5,674 nucleotides of DNA from Methylococcaceae bacterium (lineage in GTDB: Bacteria; Pseudomonadota; Gammaproteobacteria; Methylococcales; Methylomonadaceae), in contig JAUXDP010000211.1 of assembly GCA_030618325.1 (NCBI GenBank), positions 1 to 5,674 of the forward strand, in the 5' to 3' direction. The first letter of the stretch is position 1. Each line of letters starts with the position of its first letter. The notes beneath the pieces were generated by a model. The model was not told the origin of the DNA. It was given only the letters and a program-made list of their open reading frames with translations, and made no database searches. The position numbers were made by a program, and so were the translations under genes. This document shows, piece by piece, positions 1-5,667 of this stretch.

Positions 1-220
1 GTATAGTTGAAGAGGCCATGAAGGTGTAAAAGCGTTTATTCTTTATCTCAAACCCAAACAGCGTATCAAGGCAGCGCCATACATTAGAGGTCATCGACGA
101 CGTGAATGGAACGATAATAGACAGAATCGTGTAAACAAACAAAGATGCTCGCTCACGGCCTAAAGTAGTTTTGGAAAAATGATCTTGAAGAGGGAGTAAA
201 ATATCGCGTAGAATGAACAT
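1..220 (-). CDS. IS4-family transposase, N-terminal part (runs off the window)
   Basis: This is the first 73 codons of a transposase; the frame is open to base 1 and continues outside the window. The translation begins MFILRDILLPLQDHFSK, continues through GRERASLF, VPFTSSMTSNVWR and LDTLFGFEI, and ends KNKRFYTFMASST. I recognise this as the N-terminal domain of IS4-type DDE transposases, which precedes the RNase H-like catalytic core. The catalytic Asp and Glu residues would be downstream and cannot be checked, so intactness is unknown. The ATG at 218-220 is the natural start: the frame meets a TAA about 14 codons upstream and no other ATG is available between them. No Shine-Dalgarno sequence is visible before it, which fits the poor translation usual for transposases. 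The start codon abuts an inverted repeat (220-293). Confidence 0.75.
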   Translation of the reverse strand, partial: MFILRDILLPLQDHFSKTTLGRERASLFVYTILSIIVPFTSSMTSNVWRCLDTLFGFEIKNKRFYTFMASSTI

Positions 221-293
221 GAATGAGGTCGTTTTGTTTGTATAATCAATGAGTTAAGATCTTTTATTATACAGTAAAACATGGCCTCATTCA
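220..293. repeat. Inverted repeat flanking the transposase promoter
   Basis: Bases 220-230 (TGAATGAGGTC) and 283-293 (GGCCTCATTCA) are complementary at 10 of 11 positions. The pairing extends inward with GTTTT (231-235) against AAAAC (276-280) after a two-base bulge. The arms enclose the candidate -10 box, and the inner end of one arm includes the first base of the transposase ATG. Only RNA that starts outside the element contains both arms. In such RNA the sequence immediately before the start codon would be paired. Confidence 0.7.
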
Positions 294-294
294 G
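266..294 (-). promoter_or_regulatory. Candidate transposase promoter
   Basis: On the minus strand there is a perfect TATAAT at 271-266. Seventeen bases upstream lies CTGAAT (294-289), a weak match to TTGACA. The predicted RNA start is near 259, giving a leader of roughly 40 bases before the transposase ATG. The upstream arm of the 220-293 inverted repeat lies entirely upstream of the predicted RNA start, so the element's own transcript would lack it. The -10 is strong by consensus; the -35 is poor. Confidence 0.45.
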
Positions 295-325
295 CATTAA
301 CCTGTTGTTTTTGTAAGATAAAATA

Positions 326-347
326 GGATTTTTGATAAGAAAAATCC
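326..347. repeat. Perfect 8-base inverted repeat, possible weak terminator
   Basis: GGATTTTT (326-333) and AAAAATCC (340-347) are perfect complements around the six-base loop GATAAG. The stem is AT-rich, and neither side carries a full T run: on the minus strand it is followed by TATTTTATC. It lies about 33 bases outside the IS inverted repeat, between the operon and the transposase. It could damp read-through, but as a factor-independent terminator it would be poor. Confidence 0.4.
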
Positions 348-634
348 ATCTATATTAGGTATTGGCAATATTTTACTAAATTAGCAATTACTAATATTCT
401 TGTTCGATAAAAACTAGGAAGCTTCAGTTTTGAAAAAAAAGTACCTTTTTAGCTTAGTATAAACTTGATCATTTTTACATAAAATTCGTACTGTATGAAC
501 CTATAACTCAATACTTCATTTGTATCGACCAAAATATTTAAGCGCTTTTCAGATACTGAGAGCAAAAAAACAATAGCGTATTACTCGCCCCCTCCCCTAC
601 ATATCCAAAAAATAAATGCAGTTTTCGCTTTTGA

Positions 635-669
635 AGTATGCACTCGTGTGCAAGACTGCTTGTCATACT
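635..669. repeat. Compact nested inverted repeats
   Basis: AGTATG (635-640) pairs perfectly with CATACT (664-669). Inside lie CAAG-ACTG-CTTG (651-662) and TGCAC-TCGT-GTGCA (639-652); the latter overlaps the outer stem by two bases and the CAAG stem by two, so it is an alternative fold. The density of perfect short arms in 35 bases is higher than in the surrounding tract. No integron attC core sites or other known recombination motif is recognisable. The function is unknown and chance remains possible. Confidence 0.35.
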
Positions 670-875
670 GACGTCAAACTATCTTTATAAACTGGCTTAC
701 AGGAAAGCTCAACGCTGCTTAATAGAAGCCGCGACTACCACCTAACAATACATTCATTCCAGCAATCACAAATTCATATCGAATTTTTTAATCGGCTAGC
801 TAATCAACAACCGCTCAGCTCATTACGTAGCCAAGGTATTGATAAAAATATTGATGCTCAGAAAAAAATTATGCC

Positions 876-2333
876 TTAAGTTGGCTTTGCCGATTTCTCC
901 AGAAGAAACGAACGCCCGAACAATCCAATCAGCAGAAACGGGTAATACCATGTCACATAGGTTCCCCCTGCATGCGACTTCCATAACTGCACGGCAGCCG
1001 CCAGTGATGCCAGCAATAATGCAAACTCGGTCTCGGTACGACTACGTGCTAGAAAGAATGCAGAAACGCAATAAGATGAAAACAATAGAAATGTCAGCTT
1101 GAAGATTGATGACGAACCGATTAATGGCGTTTGCCAGAAAGCAGCCAATTCTCGAAAGTTCCCCCAGAAGCTGAAATAGGTAAAGCCATACTGGTCACTA
1201 TTAAACCCTTCCTGATGTTCCAGTGTACTTTCCAGCAAAAGTTGCACTGGCCCTTTGCCATCCAGTGATCCGGTAAACACGATCACCATTAGACCAATCA
1301 AACCGCCAATTAGGATGAAACCAGCCAGAGATTGCAAGGCTGCATTCCGGTCTCGCCAGAAATGCCATCCGAAAAACAACGGATAAAAGAAAACAGGGAA
1401 AAAGAGTACACCTGCGGCGGCAGCCACACAGGCACCCGACAGGAATGGACGATGCAGAAAATAAACTGCCAACAATAGCGTAGCAGGTGGTGCTATGTGT
1501 GAAATATAGAGTATGCCTCCTGACATAAATTTATCACCACCTAAGCCCAACACATAGGGGCTGCTAGCATATAACACCACCAGCGAAAGGGCTAGCATAC
1601 GTCCCCCAAGACGATTACCAATACCATACAAAGCCCATAAACCGATCAGATAAAATGCCAAGCAGGCCAACTGACTGGCTTGATAGGGCGGGCTAACATA
1701 CTTTTTGGACATAGGATGGAGGTCTGAAGGGTTGTCGTTGGCGCCCATCATCAGCTGAAACGGAATATGCGACAGGTAGAGTAACGGACCATAGGTAGCT
1801 GCAGCACCATGAGCCGGCGAATCTGGCCCTTTCAGCGTAGGGTCTGCGTAAGGCATTGTGCCAGTTTCCAGCCAGCGCTGCGCACCAAGATTGGTGTAGT
1901 GACCTGCATCTTCAGGTTTTTTGCTCAGTATCACCGAGACGTTAATGATTAACACCACAATGAACAATAATTTTAGTATATCAGCCGACAGGTTTGGCTG
2001 CCAGTCGATTACATTTCGACCACGCGACATGGCAAAAGTCCAAACTGTGATCAACCCAGTCACGGCGAACAATGTGCCAAAAGTGAACTCCAGAATCATT
2101 TTTGCCTGCATGTCAGTAAATTGACTCTGTTCGAAACGTATTCCCCAGGTTAGACTATCAAGTAAGGGGATAGAAGGCAGCAGTAACAGCACTAATGAAA
2201 AGTTTCTACGTGAAAACATCTGGTTGCAGCCCCAGGCTACCAGCACAAGGATTAGCATCCCTATTAAGAACGCATCTGTCTGGTTCAAAACGAACCTACG
2301 CATTATCTCTATCAGCAGATCGCTATCTGACAT
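876..2333 (-). CDS. Polytopic membrane protein, probable GT-C type glycosyltransferase
   Basis: The 485-residue inner-membrane protein has about a dozen predicted hydrophobic segments, including residues 21-36, 46-63, 84-101, 119-136, 220-237, 247-262, 281-293, 299-321, 335-353, 409-428, 437-449 and 460-476. After the fourth segment comes an extracytoplasmic-type loop with EDAGHY (141-146), a G-rich stretch, G-x-x-PYAD (158-164) and YGPLLY (181-186). This layout of acidic residue, Tyr, Gly-x-x-Pro-Tyr and then Tyr-x-Pro recalls GT-C glycosyltransferases (GT39, GT83 and GT87 type), which transfer sugars from polyprenyl-phosphate donors on the periplasmic face. D142 is the likeliest catalytic acid, by analogy only. 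The frame opens further upstream to an ATG at 2441, but the ATG at 2333 has a GGGGA sequence five bases before it and a candidate promoter just upstream, so I chose it. The gene lies beside sugar-nucleotide genes, suggesting polysaccharide modification or assembly. A Wzy polymerase or flippase is less likely. Family confidence is moderate and the substrate is unknown. Confidence 0.6.
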   Translation of the reverse strand: MSDSDLLIEIMRRFVLNQTDAFLIGMLILVLVAWGCNQMFSRRNFSLVLLLLPSIPLLDSLTWGIRFEQSQFTDMQAKMILEFTFGTLFAVTGLITVWTFAMSRGRNVIDWQPNLSADILKLLFIVVLIINVSVILSKKPEDAGHYTNLGAQRWLETGTMPYADPTLKGPDSPAHGAAATYGPLLYLSHIPFQLMMGANDNPSDLHPMSKKYVSPPYQASQLACLAFYLIGLWALYGIGNRLGGRMLALSLVVLYASSPYVLGLGGDKFMSGGILYISHIAPPATLLLAVYFLHRPFLSGACVAAAAGVLFFPVFFYPLFFGWHFWRDRNAALQSLAGFILIGGLIGLMVIVFTGSLDGKGPVQLLLESTLEHQEGFNSDQYGFTYFSFWGNFRELAAFWQTPLIGSSSIFKLTFLLFSSYCVSAFFLARSRTETEFALLLASLAAAVQLWKSHAGGTYVTWYYPFLLIGLFGRSFLLEKSAKPT

Positions 2334-2343
2334 TTTAATCCCC
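2334..2343 (-). promoter_or_regulatory. Ribosome-binding site that decides the membrane protein start
   Basis: On the minus strand GGGGA (2343-2339) stands five bases before the ATG at 2333-2331. The alternative ATGs at 2441 and 2345 have no purine-rich sequence at a suitable distance. This favours a 485-residue product over a 521-residue one. The extra 36 codons are polar and show no signal peptide or domain. Confidence 0.5.
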
Positions 2344-2361
2344 ATAATTTGTTCATTTATG

Positions 2362-2390
2362 ATGGTAGCATAAAGGCACTTACCGGACAA
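2362..2390 (-). promoter_or_regulatory. Candidate extended -10 promoter for the membrane protein gene
   Basis: On the minus strand TTGTCC (2390-2385) and TACCAT (2367-2362) are separated by exactly 17 bases. Each matches four of six consensus positions. A TG one base before the -10 hexamer gives an extended -10. RNA would start near 2355, about 20 bases before the preferred ATG at 2333. The site lies inside the longer open frame, which is another reason to doubt the upstream start at 2441. Confidence 0.35.
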
Positions 2391-2628
2391 CTCTCTCTGG
2401 TAGCCTTCTTCAATACGTAATGAATCTGAAATCAGCAGCATATTCTAAAATAGAATCGAGCCTAACCTGACAAATATATCAATAACTGCTTTTTACCCTA
2501 TAATATAAGTAACCTAAGCTCCTCAGCCTCTCCTTTATTTCTTAACCGGTTAGTTAGCATAATGAGGCGATTACGTTTAAAGCAATATCTCAAGGAATAC
2601 TGCCTTAACCAATCTAAGGGCTCAATCT

Positions 2629-2658
2629 AAAAACCAGCTTCATGCTCTAACAAGTTGG
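2629..2658 (-). terminator. Candidate factor-independent terminator after the rfbG-like gene
   Basis: On the minus strand CCAACTT (2658-2652) pairs with AAGCTGG (2640-2634) at six of seven positions, with an 11-base loop. It is followed at once by TTTTT (2633-2629) and starts eight bases after the stop codon of the dehydratase gene. One A-C mismatch and the long loop make it only moderately strong, so partial read-through into the membrane protein gene is plausible. Confidence 0.4.
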
Positions 2659-2665
2659 GTATTAA

Positions 2666-3655
2666 CTAGTTATTTTCTGATGCCAACCAGTTAGTATACC
2701 AGTCAACGGTTTGTTTCAAGCCCTCTTCAAAGCCTCGCTTTGGTTTCCAGTTAAGCATGCGTTTAGCTTTTGTACAATCCAGATATTGCTCACGAATTTC
2801 ATGACTTGCCTGGTTTAAAATATCGGGAACAAGATTCGTTTTCCCCATCGTTGTTAAAATACGTTCCACCAATTCTACTACTGACAAGGGTGTTTCTGTA
2901 CCAAAGTTAAAATCTTGACCGATAAAGGATTCTTCTGGTAGTTTCTCTGCTAAAGCCAAATAGGCATCAACCGCATCGGCAACATAAAAGTAATCACGAA
3001 TAAATTGTCCATCACTGCGGATAATCGGCGATTCATTTTCAAATGCTGATTTTATCGTTCCAGGAATAAGGCGGTTGAAATTTAGATCTCCTGCGCCAAA
3101 AAGATTACCACAGCGAGTCACTGCTACCGGTGTGCGGTAGGTGTGAAAGTATGACATTGCAATCAAGTCGGTGCATGATTTAGAAACATCATATGGAAAA
3201 CGGCCAACCAGAGGCGTTTCTTCGGTATAAGGCAAATTGTTATGAGATCCATAAGCTTTATCACTGGATGCTACCAATACGCGCTCTACCAGTGTAGGGC
3301 ATTGTCGACAGGCTTCTAATAAATTCCACGTGCCTTTTATATTTGCTTCAAAGGTTGATATGGGTGAACGGGAGGCTGTACCAACAATTGTCTGTGCTCC
3401 TAAATGAAAGACAGTATCAATTTCATATTCATTGATTCCGCGCAATAAAACATCATAGTCAATTAAATCACCACGCACAATATTACATCGGCTCAAGTAA
3501 TCTGATTCAAGTAATTTACTTCCGTGTACCCAGTCTCTTACTAAACAAGTGACAATAGCTCCTTTTGACAAGAGTTCTTCAACCATTGATGAGCCAAGTA
3601 AACCTGAGGCACCAGTTATAAATACTTTACGATTTTTCCAAAAATTCATGTCCAT
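2666..3655 (-). CDS. rfbG: CDP-glucose 4,6-dehydratase-like NAD-dependent sugar dehydratase
   Basis: The protein is a cytoplasmic extended short-chain dehydrogenase. It is expected to convert CDP-glucose to CDP-4-keto-6-deoxyglucose using bound NAD. In the 329-residue form the nucleotide-binding GASGLLG is at residues 15-21, SSDKAYG at 130-136 and the catalytic Y-x-x-x-K at Y155 and K159. Asp-Lys after Ser, where dTDP-glucose and GDP-mannose dehydratases carry Asp-Glu, is the pattern known from CDP-glucose 4,6-dehydratases. The opening FWKNRKVFITG also resembles RfbG. It is somewhat shorter than typical RfbG proteins (about 355-360 residues). Start choice is uncertain: a TTG at 3664, ATG at 3655 and ATG at 3649 are all in frame. 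I chose 3655 because GGAAAA precedes it. The 3649 ATG would overlap the rfbF stop as ATGA, an arrangement typical of translational coupling. Its position directly after rfbF supports the substrate assignment. A related NDP-sugar epimerase is the main alternative. Confidence 0.8.
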   Translation of the reverse strand: MDMNFWKNRKVFITGASGLLGSSMVEELLSKGAIVTCLVRDWVHGSKLLESDYLSRCNIVRGDLIDYDVLLRGINEYEIDTVFHLGAQTIVGTASRSPISTFEANIKGTWNLLEACRQCPTLVERVLVASSDKAYGSHNNLPYTEETPLVGRFPYDVSKSCTDLIAMSYFHTYRTPVAVTRCGNLFGAGDLNFNRLIPGTIKSAFENESPIIRSDGQFIRDYFYVADAVDAYLALAEKLPEESFIGQDFNFGTETPLSVVELVERILTTMGKTNLVPDILNQASHEIREQYLDCTKAKRMLNWKPKRGFEEGLKQTVDWYTNWLASENN

Positions 3656-4410
3656 GTTTTCCAAGGTGGAGTCTTATCGGCCCAAAGGGATTCTAATATT
3701 TGTTTTTCACGCAGGGTGTCCATTGGCTGCCAAAAACCATTATGACGATAGGCCATGAGTTCATTATTAGTAGCTAGCGTTTCCAGCGGTTCAGTTTCTA
3801 GTACGGTTGAGTCATCAGTTAATAAATCAAACACAGAAGGTTCAAAGACGAAAAAACCACCATTGATCCATCCTTCCTGGGGTTTTTCAGAAAATTCACT
3901 AACCTTATCTTCAGTGAGATGCATCGCACCAAAGCGAGATGGTGGATGTACAGCTGTTACTGTTGCAGCCTTTCCGTGAGAGCGATGAAATTCTACAAGC
4001 TTTTTTATATTGATATTACCTAGGCCATCGCCATAAGTTACCATAAAAGTCTCATTTCCAACCCATTCCTTTAAGCGTAATATTCGCCCGCCAGTCATGG
4101 TTTCTCGCCCGGTATCAATAAGCCCAGTGCGCCAATTAACGCTTTGATTACTGACTATTTCTCTTGAGCCATCACATTGCTCGATGAAAAAATCGCTATT
4201 GTGAATAAAAAAGTTGGCAAAATACTCTTTGATAATTTCGCCTTTATAACCGCAGGCAACCAAAAAATCTTCAAACCCATGGCTGGCATAAATATTCATA
4301 ATATGCCAAAGAATAGGGTGCCCACCAATTTCTACCATAGGCTTTGGTCTGAGGTCAGTTTCCTCAGCAAGGCGTGTACCTAACCCACCCGCCAATATTA
4401 TTGTTTTCAT
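3646..4410 (-). CDS. rfbF: Glucose-1-phosphate cytidylyltransferase
   Basis: This cytoplasmic enzyme makes CDP-glucose and pyrophosphate from CTP and glucose-1-phosphate, the first committed step toward CDP-linked deoxysugars. At 254 residues it matches the usual length of RfbF (about 257). The nucleotidyltransferase signature LAGGLGTRL lies at residues 6-14 and the substrate-binding PKPM at 22-25. TYGDGLGN (125-132) carries the likely metal-binding D128. EKP (175-177), NGGFFVFE (183-190) and WQPMDT (227-232), with D231 as second likely metal ligand, complete the family pattern. Conservation is continuous along the length, so it looks intact. The ATG at 4410 has AGG about nine bases upstream. 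The gene follows the methyltransferase after 21 bases and overlaps the dehydratase gene, indicating one operon. Confidence 0.93.
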   Translation of the reverse strand: MKTIILAGGLGTRLAEETDLRPKPMVEIGGHPILWHIMNIYASHGFEDFLVACGYKGEIIKEYFANFFIHNSDFFIEQCDGSREIVSNQSVNWRTGLIDTGRETMTGGRILRLKEWVGNETFMVTYGDGLGNINIKKLVEFHRSHGKAATVTAVHPPSRFGAMHLTEDKVSEFSEKPQEGWINGGFFVFEPSVFDLLTDDSTVLETEPLETLATNNELMAYRHNGFWQPMDTLREKQILESLWADKTPPWKTWT

Positions 4411-4431
4411 CAGATAGCCTTTTGCTTCCTT

Positions 4432-5667
4432 TTATACTATTTTTGGTTTTGGCAAGGGGATAATAAATTGTCCGCCTCTATCTTTGTACTCTTGTTGTTG
4501 CCTCATTATTTCTTCAGCAAAATTCCAGGCGAGTATTAGTACATAGTCGGGTTGTTGCTCAAGCAGTGTGTCTACTGGTAAAACGGGAAGGTGCATGCCT
4601 GGCGTATATAGATCAAGTTTCAGTGGGCTTTTATCTACAGTATATGGGATTAGATCGGTAGTAATTTGACAATAGTTTAGTAATGTATTGCCTTTTGCTG
4701 GTGCGCCGTATGCAACGACTAATTTGCCTTGCTGTTTTAAATCCTTTAATAAGTTAAGCAGTTCACTCTTGTTAGTCGCTACGTCATCAGCAAATTTCTT
4801 ATAACGATCGAATGTTGTTAGTCCAGCCTTAGCTTCTTCAACTGCCTCAGCTAATACCTCGGGTGCATGTTCAGAATAATGCTCTTTGGGCCCGGCATAG
4901 ACCCGAATCGAGCCACCATGTACAGGAACATGGTCTATGCGAATAATTGACAAGCCTACTTCATCACAAAGTCTTAAAAGCGCAGTAATGGAGAAATAAC
5001 ATAGATGTTCGTGGTAAACAGTATCGTATTCCAATCGATCCATAAATTCACCCAGATAAGGTACTTCAACAAATACTAGTCCATCGGGTTTTAGCAGTTG
5101 TTTTGCCCCTCGAAGGAAATCTTGTGTGTCATCAACATGAGCAAGCACATTGTTACCAATCACGGCATCAGCGACTCCATGTGATTGTTGGACCTGTTTC
5201 GCTGTTTCATGACTGAAAAATTCAGTGACCGTTTCTATACCTGCTTTTGTGGCTATTTCAGCGATATTAATAGCGGGCTCTATACCTAAAGTTCTAACTC
5301 CCAGCGCCTGAAAACATTTAAGTAAGCTACCATCATTACTGGCTACTTCAACGACTAGGCCGTCATCAATATTCAGAAAATCCACAACCGTTGCCGCATA
5401 GCGTATGTTATGTTCAGCAATCGTATCCGAGGTACCCGTCACATAAATATAATTGCGAAATAAAACGGAAGAATCAATGATGTCGACAAGCTGTACAAGA
5501 GAACAGGTTTCACAAAAATAAACATCTAATGGATACTTTGCTTCATCGGTAAACTCCGCCGGACCTTTCAAAAAAGAATTGGCCAGTGGTTGATTCCCTA
5601 AACGAAGGAAAGGTTTTAATCCATGCTGATTACAGCCACGGCATAACTCGCGTTTTGTATGTACCAA
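4432..5667 (-). CDS. Zinc-binding SAM-dependent sugar C-methyltransferase
   Basis: The 411-residue cytoplasmic protein has the three-part layout of nucleotide-sugar C-methyltransferases related to TylC3, TcaB9 and KijD1. An N-terminal zinc-binding domain carries C9-x-x-C12 and C52-x-x-C55. A class I SAM-binding core follows, with VEVASNDGSLL (106-116), GIEP (128-131) and NNVLAHVDD (172-180). The segment YHEHLCYFS (218-226) is the conserved region where a His/Glu pair is thought to act as base in this family. The C-terminal domain has HGGSIRVY (250-257) and YGAPAKGNTLLNY (320-332). The likely reaction is transfer of a methyl group to a carbon, usually C-3, next to the keto group of an NDP-4-keto-6-deoxy sugar. 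The neighbours suggest a CDP-linked substrate, which is inference. No ATG lies at the N terminus: an in-frame TAG at 5671-5673 leaves only TTG at 5667 (or ATT at 5670) before the first zinc cysteine. The ribosome-binding region is at or beyond the window edge. Confidence 0.88.
   Translation of the reverse strand: MVHTKRELCRGCNQHGLKPFLRLGNQPLANSFLKGPAEFTDEAKYPLDVYFCETCSLVQLVDIIDSSVLFRNYIYVTGTSDTIAEHNIRYAATVVDFLNIDDGLVVEVASNDGSLLKCFQALGVRTLGIEPAINIAEIATKAGIETVTEFFSHETAKQVQQSHGVADAVIGNNVLAHVDDTQDFLRGAKQLLKPDGLVFVEVPYLGEFMDRLEYDTVYHEHLCYFSITALLRLCDEVGLSIIRIDHVPVHGGSIRVYAGPKEHYSEHAPEVLAEAVEEAKAGLTTFDRYKKFADDVATNKSELLNLLKDLKQQGKLVVAYGAPAKGNTLLNYCQITTDLIPYTVDKSPLKLDLYTPGMHLPVLPVDTLLEQQPDYVLILAWNFAEEIMRQQQEYKDRGGQFIIPLPKPKIV

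Larger units (their letters stand above)
1..293 (-). mobile_element. End of an IS4-family insertion sequence, cut by the window edge
   Basis: This is the transposase-proximal end of an insertion sequence. It is recognised from the start of an IS4-like transposase (1-220) together with about 70 bases of upstream sequence holding a promoter and an inverted repeat. The rest of the transposase, the other terminal repeat and any target duplication lie outside the window, so the family call rests on the N-terminal protein sequence alone. The outer boundary is placed at the outer edge of the inverted repeat (293) as a minimum; the true tip could lie some bases further on. The element is oriented so that read-through from the polysaccharide operon would enter the transposase in the sense direction. 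Confidence 0.6.
294..875. other. AT-rich non-coding stretch between the IS end and the membrane protein gene
   Basis: I see no convincing gene on either strand here. The stretch is visibly richer in A and T than the genes. It contains homopolymer runs, such as eight A at 433-440 and seven A at 564-570, and several short inverted repeats: 326-347, 436-450 (AAAAAG-TAC-CTTTTT), 635-669 and 770-786 (AAATTC-ATATC-GAATTT, followed on the plus strand by three more T). The best open frame is a 42-codon minus-strand ATG frame at 538-666 without a ribosome-binding site. Just past the membrane protein stop codon, a run of seven T on the minus strand (868-862) follows only a three-base stem, so a terminator there is weak. 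The tract may be decayed sequence left by earlier IS insertion, but no recognisable remnant is visible. Confidence 0.6.
2334..2665. other. Gap between rfbG-like gene and membrane protein gene
   Basis: This 332-base stretch separates the tightly packed sugar-nucleotide genes from the membrane protein gene. It holds a candidate terminator (2629-2658) beside the rfbG stop codon and a candidate promoter (2362-2390) near its other end. Two perfect 10-base palindromes occur: TAACCGGTTA at 2543-2552 and TAACTAGTTA at 2663-2672, the latter spanning the rfbG stop codon. A small perfect hairpin, ATTCTA-AAA-TAGAAT, lies at 2442-2456, just before the rejected upstream ATG. I see no gene or gene remnant in it. 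Confidence 0.55.

Noticed and set aside
241..246. A plus-strand TATAAT that could be an outward-facing IS promoter
   Set aside because: No -35-like hexamer sits 16-18 bases upstream and no plus-strand gene follows.
538..666. A 42-codon ATG open frame on the minus strand within the AT-rich tract
   Set aside because: It has no ribosome-binding sequence, no recognisable motif and runs through homopolymers; a frame this short is expected by chance.
635..669. Integron attC site
   Set aside because: No core-site motifs of the GTTRRRY/RYYYAAC kind and no cassette structure or integrase are present.
294..875. CRISPR array or tRNA gene in the non-coding tract
   Set aside because: There are no regularly spaced direct repeats and no cloverleaf-like arm arrangement.
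861..886. Terminator after the membrane protein gene
   Set aside because: A run of seven T is present on the minus strand, but only three-base or mismatched stems can be drawn near it, so it is mentioned in the intergenic entry and not called.
839..1102. An 87-codon plus-strand open frame
   Set aside because: It lies almost wholly antisense to the membrane protein gene, has no family resemblance and is best explained as a shadow of that gene.
2543..2552. Perfect palindrome TAACCGGTTA as a possible operator
   Set aside because: It stands alone, away from the candidate promoter, and ten-base palindromes are common; the regulator cannot be named.
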